64,000 bases of DNA from an uncultured Pseudomonadota bacterium (GTDB lineage Bacteria > Myxococcota_A > UBA796 > GCA-2862545), in contig CAJXTB010000018.1 of assembly GCA_913061235.1 (NCBI GenBank), positions 62,001 through 126,000 of the forward strand, written 5' to 3'. The stretch's first letter is position 1. Each line of letters opens with the position of its first letter. Under the pieces are notes generated by a model that saw only the letters and a program-made list of their open reading frames with translations, made no database searches and was not told the origin of the DNA. This document shows, piece after piece, positions 40,920 through 49,487 of the stretch. The translations under genes were made by a program, and so were the position numbers.

Positions 40920-43900
40920 CTACTGACTCGGCAGCTCGGCCTGCTCTGGAACACGCGAGTCTTCTGGCTCTTCATCCGACCGAAGTACGGTGAACTCCAC
41001 ACGACGGTTCGCACGGTCGGACAACGGGTCTTCGTGTGGGAGAAGCGGCCGGTCGAAGCCGTAGCCCTTGGCAATCAGTCGGTACTCGTCAATACCAGCA
41101 CTCGACAGCCAGTCCATGACGGACTCTGCCCGTCGCTGGGACAAGCGCGCGTTGTAGCCACGAGGTCCGTTGTCGTTGGTGTGTCCTTCAATGAGCAGGT
41201 GCTCCACCTCAGGATGCTCGTGCAGAATGTCCGCGACCGCAGACAACACCGCAGAGCTTGAATCCAGGCGAATCTGGTCGGAGTTCTCATAGAAGAAGAT
41301 GCTCTCGTGGACCACGATTCTGTCGCGCTCCAGAGTCGCCAGAACGGGCTCAACCTCAACGGGCTCGGGCTCTGGACAGGTCAGGTCACATACCGGCAGC
41401 TCGGGAAGTGGCGGCGGCGGCAACACGACCGACTCAGGACGGCGATTGACACGTCCGACGGCAACAAATCCCCGCCAGGCGGAGGCACCTGGAGCATCCG
41501 ACAGCCCGGCACCTGCACCGACCGAGACCCACCATCCCGTCTTGGTACGCATACGAACAGCAGCGGTCGCTTCCACCGGCAGCTCAACGACACCGGTACT
41601 GCCCTGGCTCACCAGCTCCCCTTGCAGCGCAAAGGCCGAGGTGATGTCGAGTCGTGTGGAGACACCAAACACAGGTGAGACACCCACATTCAAGTTTCGC
41701 TCTGTCCGACGCGGCGCAACGCGAAGTCCGGCATTCGCAGAGACGGAGACAGGCCCAACGGACCATCCAGTGACCGCCATCAAGCCGCCTGCCGCGGTCG
41801 GCGCTCCAACGTAGCGCTTGGAGGTACCCGTCGGAATCCACAGACTTGGCACGACCGCCAAGCCAGGACGGCCACCACGTGCGCGCCACACCCCAAAGCG
41901 AGCTCCAAGGCGTAGGTCTCCCATCGCAGGAGTCATGCCACGTCGGTCCGACAAGACTGGGTGCAGCGGTAGCTCCGCGTCGAAGCGAATCGCATCCGAC
42001 ACGGCCAAGGACACCATCAGATCAGTGGTCAATAGGCCACTAATCACAGGTGAGTCGCCATCCGGGCGGCGCTCAACCAACGGCTGGCTCGCGCAGTCTG
42101 TGATGAGGGCTGCCGACCAGGTCCCTGCATCGGACGGCTCAATCGGCTCAACACGCAAGCCCTGGCCATCCGCGCGGTGCACGGTCATGCCGTGGCTATC
42201 TAGTCCGTCCGCGGCAAGGGCTGCCGGAGCTCCCAGCAAGAAGCCAGCCAACCAGCGCCGCCGTCCCAGGAGCAATCCGACGAGTGGCAGCAAGAAGGCA
42301 GCCGAGCGGTTTCCACTCGACCCACAACCACCACCGCCAAAGTCACCGTGGTACCAGGCGTAGTCTTCGACGCCATCGAAGTCCAGGTCCCGTTCGCCTT
42401 CGTCGGCGTCCAAGAAGCCATCCCCGTCGGAGTCGGTGTCGAGTGCATTGGGCACGCGGTCACCATCAATGTCGGTCTCCGGCACGCCGTCCCCATCCGG
42501 GTCAACGGTCCACTCGTTGAGCGACGGGATTCCGTCATCGTCATCATCCGTGTCCAGAGCGTCGACGACGCCGTCACCATCTGTGTCTAGGCGGTCGCGG
42601 TAGTTCTCGTTCTCTTTGCCATCTGGCTGGCCATCGCCATCCGAGTCGGGGTTGCGCGGGTCGGTGCCCAGACGCCATTCCTCGTAGTCCATCAGCCCAT
42701 CGGCATCGGGGTCGATGTCCTCGGCAAATCCGTCACAGTCGTCATCGCGGCCGTTGATCTGCTCGCGAGCATTCGGGTGGACACGTGCGCGGGTGTCGTC
42801 GCAGTCATCACCACCAAAGGCCACAGCGTCGTAGCCATCAAAGTCGGCGTCGTAGTCACTCCACCCATTGCAGTTGCTGTCCAGGCCATCGTAGGGCTCA
42901 TCGCGGGCAGCCGGGTTGATGGTGGCGTCGTCGTCGTTGCAGTCACGTCCTCCGGCACTCACAACATCGAATCCGTCGCGGTCCACGTCAAAGTCAGACA
43001 GGCCGTCGCAGTTGCTATCGAGGCCATCATACGGCGTATCCGGCGCACCTGGGAAGACACTAGCCGTGGCATCGTCGCAGTCCAGGCCCCCCACTTGGCT
43101 CGCTACAAATCCGTCGCCATCCACGTCAACAACGTCGCTTCCGGTGCAGTCTTGGTCAATGCCGTCATACGGTACTTCAATGGACAACGGATGCACGGTC
43201 GCGTCGTAGTCATTGCAGTCCGACCCTCCGGCATCCATCGCATCAAAGCCATCGCGGTCCGCGTCGCCGTCGCTCCAGCCATCACAGTCCGAGTCGACAC
43301 CGTCGTAGGGGGCGTCCGTGGCCCCCGGGCGGATTCCTGGGTCGAGGTCGTCACAGTCGGCACCACCAAAGGCATCCCAGTCAAAGCCATCGAGGTCTTG
43401 GTCAAAGTCGGAGCGCAGGTCACAGTTGCTGTCGATGCCGTCGTACCAGAGGTCCACGGCGTCTGGGTTGATGGTGTCGGCGTTGTCATTGCAGTCGGGT
43501 CCGCCCACATCAATGGCGTTGAACCCGTCGCCGTCGCGGTCAATGAGGTCCTCGCCGTCGCAGTCTTGGTCGATGCCGTCGTACGGAATCTCGGTGGCAC
43601 CCGGAGCAATGGACCGGTCGGTATCGTCGCAGTCGATGTGGTCGAAGAAGCCGTCGCCGTCAAGGTCGACAACCGCGGCATCGGGGCCACCATAGGCTCC
43701 GATATCGCTGATGCTTCCATCCACATCTAGGATTCCTGGTGCGCCAGAATCCAAAAGTGGGCTGCCGATGCGCAGGTGCAGGTCATCATCACCGGTGTCG
43801 CCGTCCAAGGTCAGCTGACGTAGCTGTGGGTCCACGGTGAGGTTGCCAGAGATAGCGCCAGGCTCGCTCCAAGAGCCCACCCAATCACCGCCAGCGTTGT

Positions 43901-45803
43901 CCCAGACATCGTTGTAGAAGCGGTCGGCCCCCAACACAGCAAGGGCATCGGCATACAGCCCGCCACCGTCTGCGGCATGCGCAAACAGGCCGTTTATCAG
44001 GCGAATCGGTGCGTTTGTGACGTGAACATGCCCGCCGTCAACCGCCGCTCCATTTCCAATGAAGGTGGTGTTGATGACATCACACAGCGGCGTTGTGTCA
44101 AAGGCCATACCGCCACCGTTGTGACCCGTGTTCTCTTGAACCACAGTGTTCCGGTGTGCACAGCCATTGACGGTCAAGCGTTCCCGCCAACCGCCGCCGG
44201 TTCCGCCGGCTTCGTTCGTAGACAGGGTCATGCGGACCGTCTGCACACTCTCGGCATCTTCGATGTACGCCCCACCACCGTCTGCCGTTGCGCGGTTTGT
44301 GGTCAGCTCGGAGTCTGTGACAACCAACGCTCCTGACCGACGCACCAGAAGGCCTCCGCCATCCGCTCCGGCCGTATTGTCGTCGAAGAGGCTGCCAACA
44401 ATGGTCAGTGAGCCTTGTGTTCCAGTCGGCAGCCAGGCCAGACCCCCACCGCCGCCTGCACGGGCACGGTTTCGTCGCAACACACCGTTGGTGAGCGTTG
44501 CCGTCGTTCCGGCGCCAATAACCATGGCGCCACCATCGCTCGTGGTCGCCTCGTTGCCATCAAAGGTGCTGCCTTGAATGACGATAGTGCTGTCAATCCG
44601 AAACAGAGCGAGCGCGCCTCCGGCTCCCGTTGCTCGGTTGGCCAAGAAGGAGACGTTGCGGAGGTCGACCACCATGCCTTGAACCGCGTGCACGGCGCCA
44701 CCGTCGGAGCTCGACACGTTGTTGGACCACGTTCCGCCGTCGACAACCAAGGCCGACGTGCCAGTCATATGGACCCCGCCGCCGTCCGACGACCGGTTGT
44801 CGTCCAGTGATGTGCCAGTGAGAACAGCCCGGGTAGCGCCAGACAGGGCCAGCCCACCGCCGACGCCTGTGGTCACATTGCTCTCAAGCGTGACATCCGT
44901 GAGCTCGGCGCGACTGGTTCCAGTGAGCGCGATGCCTGCTCCCATGCCAGCCGTGTTGTCGCGAATGGCGGTCCCTGCGAGGCGAACGAGGGAGGCTCCT
45001 TCCGCGAAGATTGCACCCCCTCCTGTCAAGCCCAGACCCGAGCCAGTCGAGTTGCCAACCAACTCGCCGCCCACCAAGTCGACCGTCGCGTCACGCGTGA
45101 GCAAGAGGGCCGCGCCAGGCGTGCGGTCGCCTACGGTGTCGCGGATGACGAGGCCCGAACCGTCAAGGGTGCCTCCCGACACGTGAATGCCACCGCCCGC
45201 GTTTGAGGCAGTGGTCTGGAGAAGCTGTACATCATCCACGGTAATGTCGGCGTCATACACCATGATGCCGCCGCCAAAGGCGCCATCAGCACCAAAGATG
45301 TCTACGTTCGACAGCTCGAGCCATGAACCTTCGTAGGCGTACAAGGCACCGCCACGGCGCCCAGCGCTGCCGGAGATCACCACCGACTGTAGTGTTGCGA
45401 CGCCGCCGCGCACGCGAACGGCACCGCCGTCCATGGTGCCTGCAACACCGCTGTCTTCGATGCGGACGTCTCGCAGCTCGAGAGTACCTGTCACAATATC
45501 GGCAGCTCGAGCCTGTGTCGGCCGGATGGTGAAGCCCTCCATCAAGATGGACTCACCAAGGGTCGCTTGAAGGGCTGTCTGTGATGTCGGAGGCTCAAGA
45601 ATGGTTAGCGTTGCGCCAGCCATTCCGACAAACTCAAGGCTCTTTCCAAGCGGCCGAATGGCCTCCGCATAGGTACCGGCGGCAACCTCAATGCGGTCGC
45701 CGTCACTCGCTGCAAGTACAGCGGCTTGAACAGTTGAATGCTCGCCGCTCGGCCCAACGGTGAGCGTGGCGGCGGCGGCTGTGGCAAAGGGGAGGAACCA
45801 CAT
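40920..45803 (-). CDS. 1627-residue surface protein: beta-helix, MopE and TSP3 repeats, internal sorting signal, OmpA domain
   Basis: Order of parts: a short signal peptide ([12 protein letters not shown]); a parallel beta-helix of many short Val/Gly/Asn repeats (about 20-700); seven MopE-type repeats of about 46 residues (711-1030); thrombospondin type-3 loops (1031-1150); [11 protein letters not shown] with Cys1160, then a hydrophobic stretch with GRRR, the usual makeup of a MYXO-CTERM tail. Normally that would be the C-terminus, but the frame continues through an ALAAD signal-like stretch into a beta-barrel domain (about 1200-1450) and an OmpA peptidoglycan-binding domain ([13 protein letters not shown] to [11 protein letters not shown]). 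There is no stop codon in the frame. It could be one multidomain outer-membrane protein, or a precursor cut at the internal signal. No ribosome binding site is evident at the ATG. Confidence 0.88.
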   Translation of the reverse strand: MWFLPFATAAAATLTVGPSGEHSTVQAAVLAASDGDRIEVAAGTYAEAIRPLGKSLEFVGMAGATLTILEPPTSQTALQATLGESILMEGFTIRPTQARAADIVTGTLELRDVRIEDSGVAGTMDGGAVRVRGGVATLQSVVISGSAGRRGGALYAYEGSWLELSNVDIFGADGAFGGGIMVYDADITVDDVQLLQTTASNAGGGIHVSGGTLDGSGLVIRDTVGDRTPGAALLLTRDATVDLVGGELVGNSTGSGLGLTGGGAIFAEGASLVRLAGTAIRDNTAGMGAGIALTGTSRAELTDVTLESNVTTGVGGGLALSGATRAVLTGTSLDDNRSSDGGGVHMTGTSALVVDGGTWSNNVSSSDGGAVHAVQGMVVDLRNVSFLANRATGAGGALALFRIDSTIVIQGSTFDGNEATTSDGGAMVIGAGTTATLTNGVLRRNRARAGGGGGLAWLPTGTQGSLTIVGSLFDDNTAGADGGGLLVRRSGALVVTDSELTTNRATADGGGAYIEDAESVQTVRMTLSTNEAGGTGGGWRERLTVNGCAHRNTVVQENTGHNGGGMAFDTTPLCDVINTTFIGNGAAVDGGHVHVTNAPIRLINGLFAHAADGGGLYADALAVLGADRFYNDVWDNAGGDWVGSWSEPGAISGNLTVDPQLRQLTLDGDTGDDDLHLRIGSPLLDSGAPGILDVDGSISDIGAYGGPDAAVVDLDGDGFFDHIDCDDTDRSIAPGATEIPYDGIDQDCDGEDLIDRDGDGFNAIDVGGPDCNDNADTINPDAVDLWYDGIDSNCDLRSDFDQDLDGFDWDAFGGADCDDLDPGIRPGATDAPYDGVDSDCDGWSDGDADRDGFDAMDAGGSDCNDYDATVHPLSIEVPYDGIDQDCTGSDVVDVDGDGFVASQVGGLDCDDATASVFPGAPDTPYDGLDSNCDGLSDFDVDRDGFDVVSAGGRDCNDDDATINPAARDEPYDGLDSNCNGWSDYDADFDGYDAVAFGGDDCDDTRARVHPNAREQINGRDDDCDGFAEDIDPDADGLMDYEEWRLGTDPRNPDSDGDGQPDGKENENYRDRLDTDGDGVVDALDTDDDDDGIPSLNEWTVDPDGDGVPETDIDGDRVPNALDTDSDGDGFLDADEGERDLDFDGVEDYAWYHGDFGGGGCGSSGNRSAAFLLPLVGLLLGRRRWLAGFLLGAPAALAADGLDSHGMTVHRADGQGLRVEPIEPSDAGTWSAALITDCASQPLVERRPDGDSPVISGLLTTDLMVSLAVSDAIRFDAELPLHPVLSDRRGMTPAMGDLRLGARFGVWRARGGRPGLAVVPSLWIPTGTSKRYVGAPTAAGGLMAVTGWSVGPVSVSANAGLRVAPRRTERNLNVGVSPVFGVSTRLDITSAFALQGELVSQGSTGVVELPVEATAAVRMRTKTGWWVSVGAGAGLSDAPGASAWRGFVAVGRVNRRPESVVLPPPPLPELPVCDLTCPEPEPVEVEPVLATLERDRIVVHESIFFYENSDQIRLDSSSAVLSAVADILHEHPEVEHLLIEGHTNDNGPRGYNARLSQRRAESVMDWLSSAGIDEYRLIAKGYGFDRPLLPHEDPLSDRANRRVEFTVLRSDEEPEDSRVPEQAELPSQ

Positions 45804-45827
45804 AGCGCTAACCTAGGGAATTGGGGA

Positions 45828-46922
45828 TCAACCCGGGTTAGACTCAAACGCGAATCGCCACGAAACCAAGCCCGACACATCGGGGGCAAAGCGCCAGCGA
45901 CGGATTCGCTCGGACATGCAGCGCACCGCGATTTCGTCGCCGAGCGTGTCATCACCTACGGCCAAGGAGTTGACGCGTCCGAGGTGAATATTCCACTCAA
46001 ACTCTACGTTCCCCCCCGAATCTGCGTCGAATTCAAGGGCGTTTTCGTAGCACTGTACGAGCTGGCTAAGTCGCCCAGTGACGGCAGGCCCGACCGTTTC
46101 GGGGTCTCCCTCACTCAACTCGACATAGACGCGATTTTGTGCGACCGCAGGCTCACGAAGTCCCATGTCTATACTCGCCACACTCGGTGTCGGAGCTGCC
46201 GGCATGGGTGCCGTGTGTAGGACTGCCGACACCAGGACTGGAGTAGGCGCCTGAACGTCCTCCGTGGGCTCATCAACCGCCACAACGGATTCGACCGCAG
46301 GCGATGGCTCCGGCTCAATAGCGGGCGGTTCAAGGGCTGGAAGGTTCGGTTCCGGCACCCCCAACCAAAGGGATGGGACCTCCGACACAGCCTCTGCGTC
46401 GGCCACACTTGCCAATTCGTCATACGAAGTGTCGATACTCTCGCCGGGTTCCATCTCCCAAGAGATCGGAGCCACCACGAAGGCCGCTGCAAGCGCATTC
46501 GCTTCTTCTCTCCAGGGCTCTTGCGCTCCAGCCCACTGGCGAATGCCCTCAACTGAACCACGTTGTCGCAGATACGACAGAGCGTCCGCTCGCGCCTCTT
46601 CATCGAATCGACCGTGAAGCAAGTCGTCGACTAACGAAACTTCGAGGTCGATATATTGCCGCTGTGCGTACTCGCCAATTCGGATTTCTGCCGTCCGGTC
46701 AGGATGGTGCCAGGACAACGAATTTGGAATCGGAGTCGGCAGTTCTGCTCGGTCTAGAGCCACGGGCAGAATCGCTAAGCCAATGCCGAAGACAACTCCT
46801 CCGAGCAGAGGACCAGCGGAGCCAAGGGACCATTGCACTTCAGAAGCAATGGGTTGCGGACGGTTTTCGTCAGATTTCGGGGTATCTGGCACGGGGACTC
46901 CCAGCGTGAGTACCCCTCTCAT
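45828..46922 (-). CDS. AgmX/PglI C-terminal-domain envelope protein
   Basis: A 364-residue protein with one N-terminal transmembrane helix (about 40-62, LLGGVVFGIGLAILPVAL), a long linker rich in Pro, Glu and Ala (about 140-250) and a C-terminal domain of about 100 residues (LSQLVQCYENALEFD to EIAVRCMSERIRRWRFAP). That domain matches the AgmX/PglI C-terminal family, found on TonB-like proteins in Myxococcus, where AgmX belongs to the adventurous gliding machinery. A Pro/Glu linker across the periplasm is TonB-like. The ATG at 46922 is used; a GTG at 46892 preceded by GGGAG would give 354 residues. Divergent from the XRE regulator. It sits 24 bases upstream of the large OmpA fusion on the same strand. 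Confidence 0.75.
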   Translation of the reverse strand: MRGVLTLGVPVPDTPKSDENRPQPIASEVQWSLGSAGPLLGGVVFGIGLAILPVALDRAELPTPIPNSLSWHHPDRTAEIRIGEYAQRQYIDLEVSLVDDLLHGRFDEEARADALSYLRQRGSVEGIRQWAGAQEPWREEANALAAAFVVAPISWEMEPGESIDTSYDELASVADAEAVSEVPSLWLGVPEPNLPALEPPAIEPEPSPAVESVVAVDEPTEDVQAPTPVLVSAVLHTAPMPAAPTPSVASIDMGLREPAVAQNRVYVELSEGDPETVGPAVTGRLSQLVQCYENALEFDADSGGNVEFEWNIHLGRVNSLAVGDDTLGDEIAVRCMSERIRRWRFAPDVSGLVSWRFAFESNPG

Positions 46923-47016
46923 CGGATCGAATCGCGAACTCCAAAGCACAATCTTCGCAGAACAATTCTATTATGTCGGTTGCGTCGCCAAGCGGTAGGC
47001 GGATACGCGCCACAAC

Positions 47017-47418
47017 ATGAATGCACGAGACATCGCACGCAAGTTGCGTGACCTTCGCATAGACCGCGGAATGAGCCAAGCGCAGATTGGCTCGGCCCTC
47101 GACCTATCGGCGTCGCAAGTCTCCCGTATCGAGAGTGGCAAACGCGGCTTGTCGATTGAGCAACTTGGGCCCTGGGCACGCGTCTTGGGCGTACGGGCCG
47201 AGTTGATTCTGTGGCAGCCGGGCGAGCAAGTGGGCGGGCTTGACACGATTGCTGGCCACGTAGACGCGGAGGGCATGGCTCTTCTGCGACAGGTCGCAGG
47301 CTCGGTTCCGCACATGACGCCGCCAGCTCGGGCTGCTCTGTCTTTGGTTCTACAGCTCTGGCGCGCAGAGAGTCTCGGAAACGAAGCGGACGCCTCAGAG
47401 CCCACTACGTTCACCTAG
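47017..47418 (+). CDS. XRE-family transcriptional regulator
   Basis: A 133-residue DNA-binding protein with an N-terminal lambda-repressor-like helix-turn-helix (ARKLRDLRIDRGMSQAQIG, then LDLSASQVSRIESGKR). The remaining ~70 residues are helical and may mediate dimerisation or sensing, with no known effector domain. It is divergent from the AgmX-type gene at a distance of 94 bases, so it may regulate that gene, the OmpA fusion behind it, or itself. The ATG at 47017 lacks a strong ribosome binding site. Confidence 0.88.
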   Translation: MNARDIARKLRDLRIDRGMSQAQIGSALDLSASQVSRIESGKRGLSIEQLGPWARVLGVRAELILWQPGEQVGGLDTIAGHVDAEGMALLRQVAGSVPHMTPPARAALSLVLQLWRAESLGNEADASEPTTFT

Positions 47419-47440
47419 AGTGATGCGTCGCAGCGGCGTT

Positions 47441-48022
47441 CTACTCCACCCGAATCATTCCGCTCCGTCCAACGCGTCCGTCGGTCCAGGCATCGATGAC
47501 GGCGACACCCGCGGATACACCAACCACGCGTCCTGCTTCGTCGACTCGAAGCACTTCGGGGTCTGACGACGTCCACACGGCGGTCTGCGTGACGTCATCC
47601 ACGCTAAAATCGAGTCGGTAGGCCACAGCCCGCATTCGGACCGCATCCCCAGCTGACATGTGAACTGGCGCACCATCTACGCGCATGGAGCCAACCGGGC
47701 TTCCTGTCACCTCCACCCGGATCGGAGAGCCAGAGACCCCATCGCGCACAGGTCGAACCGTGCCCATGCCTTCGCTGACAGCAACGAGCGTCCCGCCGTA
47801 CTCAATGCTGAGAAAGTCGGCAGCCGCCCCTTCGAAGACCAGGTCGTCTACCCCGAGATGAATCGCTTCTCCACGGCGCATAGAGATGGACGACGGCAGC
47901 TCAGTGGCGATGTCACGGACAACCGCGCGAACGTCATCCGGCGCACCGAATGCTGGAGCGACAGGAACGAGAATAGTGCACAACCAGAGCCAAAAGGAGC
48001 GGGTGCGAGAAGGGCGTGCCAT
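47441..48022 (-). CDS. Secreted protein with Ig-like (Big2-type) domain
   Basis: A 193-residue exported protein: signal peptide with cleavage after VAPAFGA, then a beta-rich region of about 75 residues and a C-terminal bacterial Ig-like domain (VWTSSDPEVLRVDEAGRVVG, VSAGVAVIDAWTDG). Big2 domains occur in adhesins and pilus-like proteins. It is the third gene of a minus-strand set with a pilus-chaperone-like protein, and 12 bases separate it from that gene, so it may be a client or a co-structural subunit. The ATG at 48022 has TGGAGTTCCC upstream. The exact function is unknown. Confidence 0.8.
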   Translation of the reverse strand: MARPSRTRSFWLWLCTILVPVAPAFGAPDDVRAVVRDIATELPSSISMRRGEAIHLGVDDLVFEGAAADFLSIEYGGTLVAVSEGMGTVRPVRDGVSGSPIRVEVTGSPVGSMRVDGAPVHMSAGDAVRMRAVAYRLDFSVDDVTQTAVWTSSDPEVLRVDEAGRVVGVSAGVAVIDAWTDGRVGRSGMIRVE

Positions 48023-48034
48023 GGGAACTCCAGA

Positions 48035-48811
48035 CTATGGAAGGGCTAAACTGACGGCATCGAGGGGGTCATGGGCAACGAAGAACTCGTGGACGGGAAT
48101 GGATGTGTCGCCGTTGATGATCAACGCACCCAACAGCTCGTAGCGGCCGGGTGCTAGGTCGCCGGGCCCCTCGACATGCATGACGCGCTCTTGCCCCGGC
48201 ATGAGGAAGCGACGGTCCGTGTCGGTGAAGGTTGCCACCGAGCCGTCTTGGCTGCGAACGGCACCGCTAAAGACGGCCTGCGCATGGGAGGCACCCGTGT
48301 TCGCAAGACTCAAGTCTACGCGAAGAGTCGAGTCCTCATCACTGACGAAGGAATCGACGCGATTGATGTCGACAGTCGGCTGCCCGTTAGCGACCAACAC
48401 TGGCACTGCAATGCGCGAGGTTGTGACCAAGCTACCGTCGTTGATGAGGTCTGGAATGACCTCTTCGATGAAGACCACACCGTAGCTGGCCCCCTCACCC
48501 GTCTGTGGAACGTGGATCTGGACTGGAACGCGACTTGGCTCTGACGCATCGACCCAGACGGTCTCCGCATCCACCATCAGCTCCGCCGAGCGCTCCGACG
48601 TACCCGTCTCAGAGAATGCTGATTTTCCGTCGACCCAGGTCCAGTCACCCGTGTACACCCGGACTTGCCGCGCTCCGCGTCCAGACATTCCAATGGTGAG
48701 CATCTGAGTCACCGTGGTTCCCGGCGTCGCAGCCACATCAAGCCACGCCGGCGACACCGACAGTTCATCGGCCTGAGCGACCAAGCTGGTCAACAGAAGA
48801 AGGAATGACAT
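48035..48811 (-). CDS. Pilus-chaperone-like (PapD-type fold) periplasmic protein
   Basis: A 258-residue exported protein with a signal peptide (cleavage near VAQADE). It has the two-Ig-domain look of fimbrial chaperones: LSVSPAWLDVAATPGTTVTQMLTIG, then QVRVYTGDWTWVDGKSAF, SRVPVQIHVPQTGEGASYGVVFIEE and a second beta domain. The DW-x-DGK and VxIxVP strand pattern recalls archaic or sigma-type chaperone-usher chaperones, but no usher is present in the window. The ATG at 48811 overlaps the preceding stop codon by one base. The partners are probably the genes on either side. The fold assignment is by pattern only. Confidence 0.7.
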   Translation of the reverse strand: MSFLLLLTSLVAQADELSVSPAWLDVAATPGTTVTQMLTIGMSGRGARQVRVYTGDWTWVDGKSAFSETGTSERSAELMVDAETVWVDASEPSRVPVQIHVPQTGEGASYGVVFIEEVIPDLINDGSLVTTSRIAVPVLVANGQPTVDINRVDSFVSDEDSTLRVDLSLANTGASHAQAVFSGAVRSQDGSVATFTDTDRRFLMPGQERVMHVEGPGDLAPGRYELLGALIINGDTSIPVHEFFVAHDPLDAVSLALP

Positions 48812-49431
48812 CACAACAACTCCGGAGCAGCAGTGAGAACGTAGGTAGCGGAGACACGTCCCTGCTGGGCTTGGTCTGGCACGTGAAGCACCAGTGAAAC
48901 GGGGGTCTGCTCGCCGCCGTCGCAGCTAGTGGACGTCCGCTCCAAGGCAAACGCCCCTGTCGCAACCGCCGACTGGGACCGTCGAAACACACCGTCCGAC
49001 AGCCTTGAACACGAAAAACCGAAGGTGACGTCGTCTGAAACAGTACCGGACGAGGAGATGTGAAGCTCTCCGCCGACCCCGCCAGAGAATCGCGTCTGCG
49101 CGTGAAGGTCGGCAACATAGAACGCACCGCCATCATCTGCGCGCTCGATGACGCGGCCTGTGAGTGGCCGACGGCCTTCAGAGTTCACCGGTCCCAGATT
49201 CACGAATCCCGTTCCGCGGCGCCCCGGCGTCATGTGCGTGTCACCCACGCCAGAGATGCGAATCGAGGTCGTGCCCACAACGGTTGCCGATAGGCGCACC
49301 GAAACAGACGCCGAAGACGACCCATCCGAGCTCGCAGATACACCACTTTGACCACGGGGGTTGATTGAATCCCGAGGCACTGCAAGCGCTAAGCCAGGGG
49401 CAAACAGTGTAATCAGCAGTGTGCGGCGCAT
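48811..49431 (-). CDS. Secreted beta-rich subunit-like protein
   Basis: A 206-residue exported protein with signal peptide cleavage after APGLALA. It is Ser/Thr/Gly/Val-rich and beta-predicted, and has two cysteines near residues 140-170 (FGFSCSRL and TSTSCDGG) that could form one disulfide. Size, composition and single disulfide resemble pilus or spore-coat subunits, which suits the chaperone-like gene that follows. The ATG at 49431 has GGAG upstream. It is the first of the three-gene unit. No specific family was recognised, so the subunit role is inferred from context. Confidence 0.72.
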   Translation of the reverse strand: MRRTLLITLFAPGLALAVPRDSINPRGQSGVSASSDGSSSASVSVRLSATVVGTTSIRISGVGDTHMTPGRRGTGFVNLGPVNSEGRRPLTGRVIERADDGGAFYVADLHAQTRFSGGVGGELHISSSGTVSDDVTFGFSCSRLSDGVFRRSQSAVATGAFALERTSTSCDGGEQTPVSLVLHVPDQAQQGRVSATYVLTAAPELL

Positions 49432-49487
49432 TGGAACTCCGGTACTACCGGTTCAACGGTCCTCCGCGCGGAGAATGTAAGGACGTT

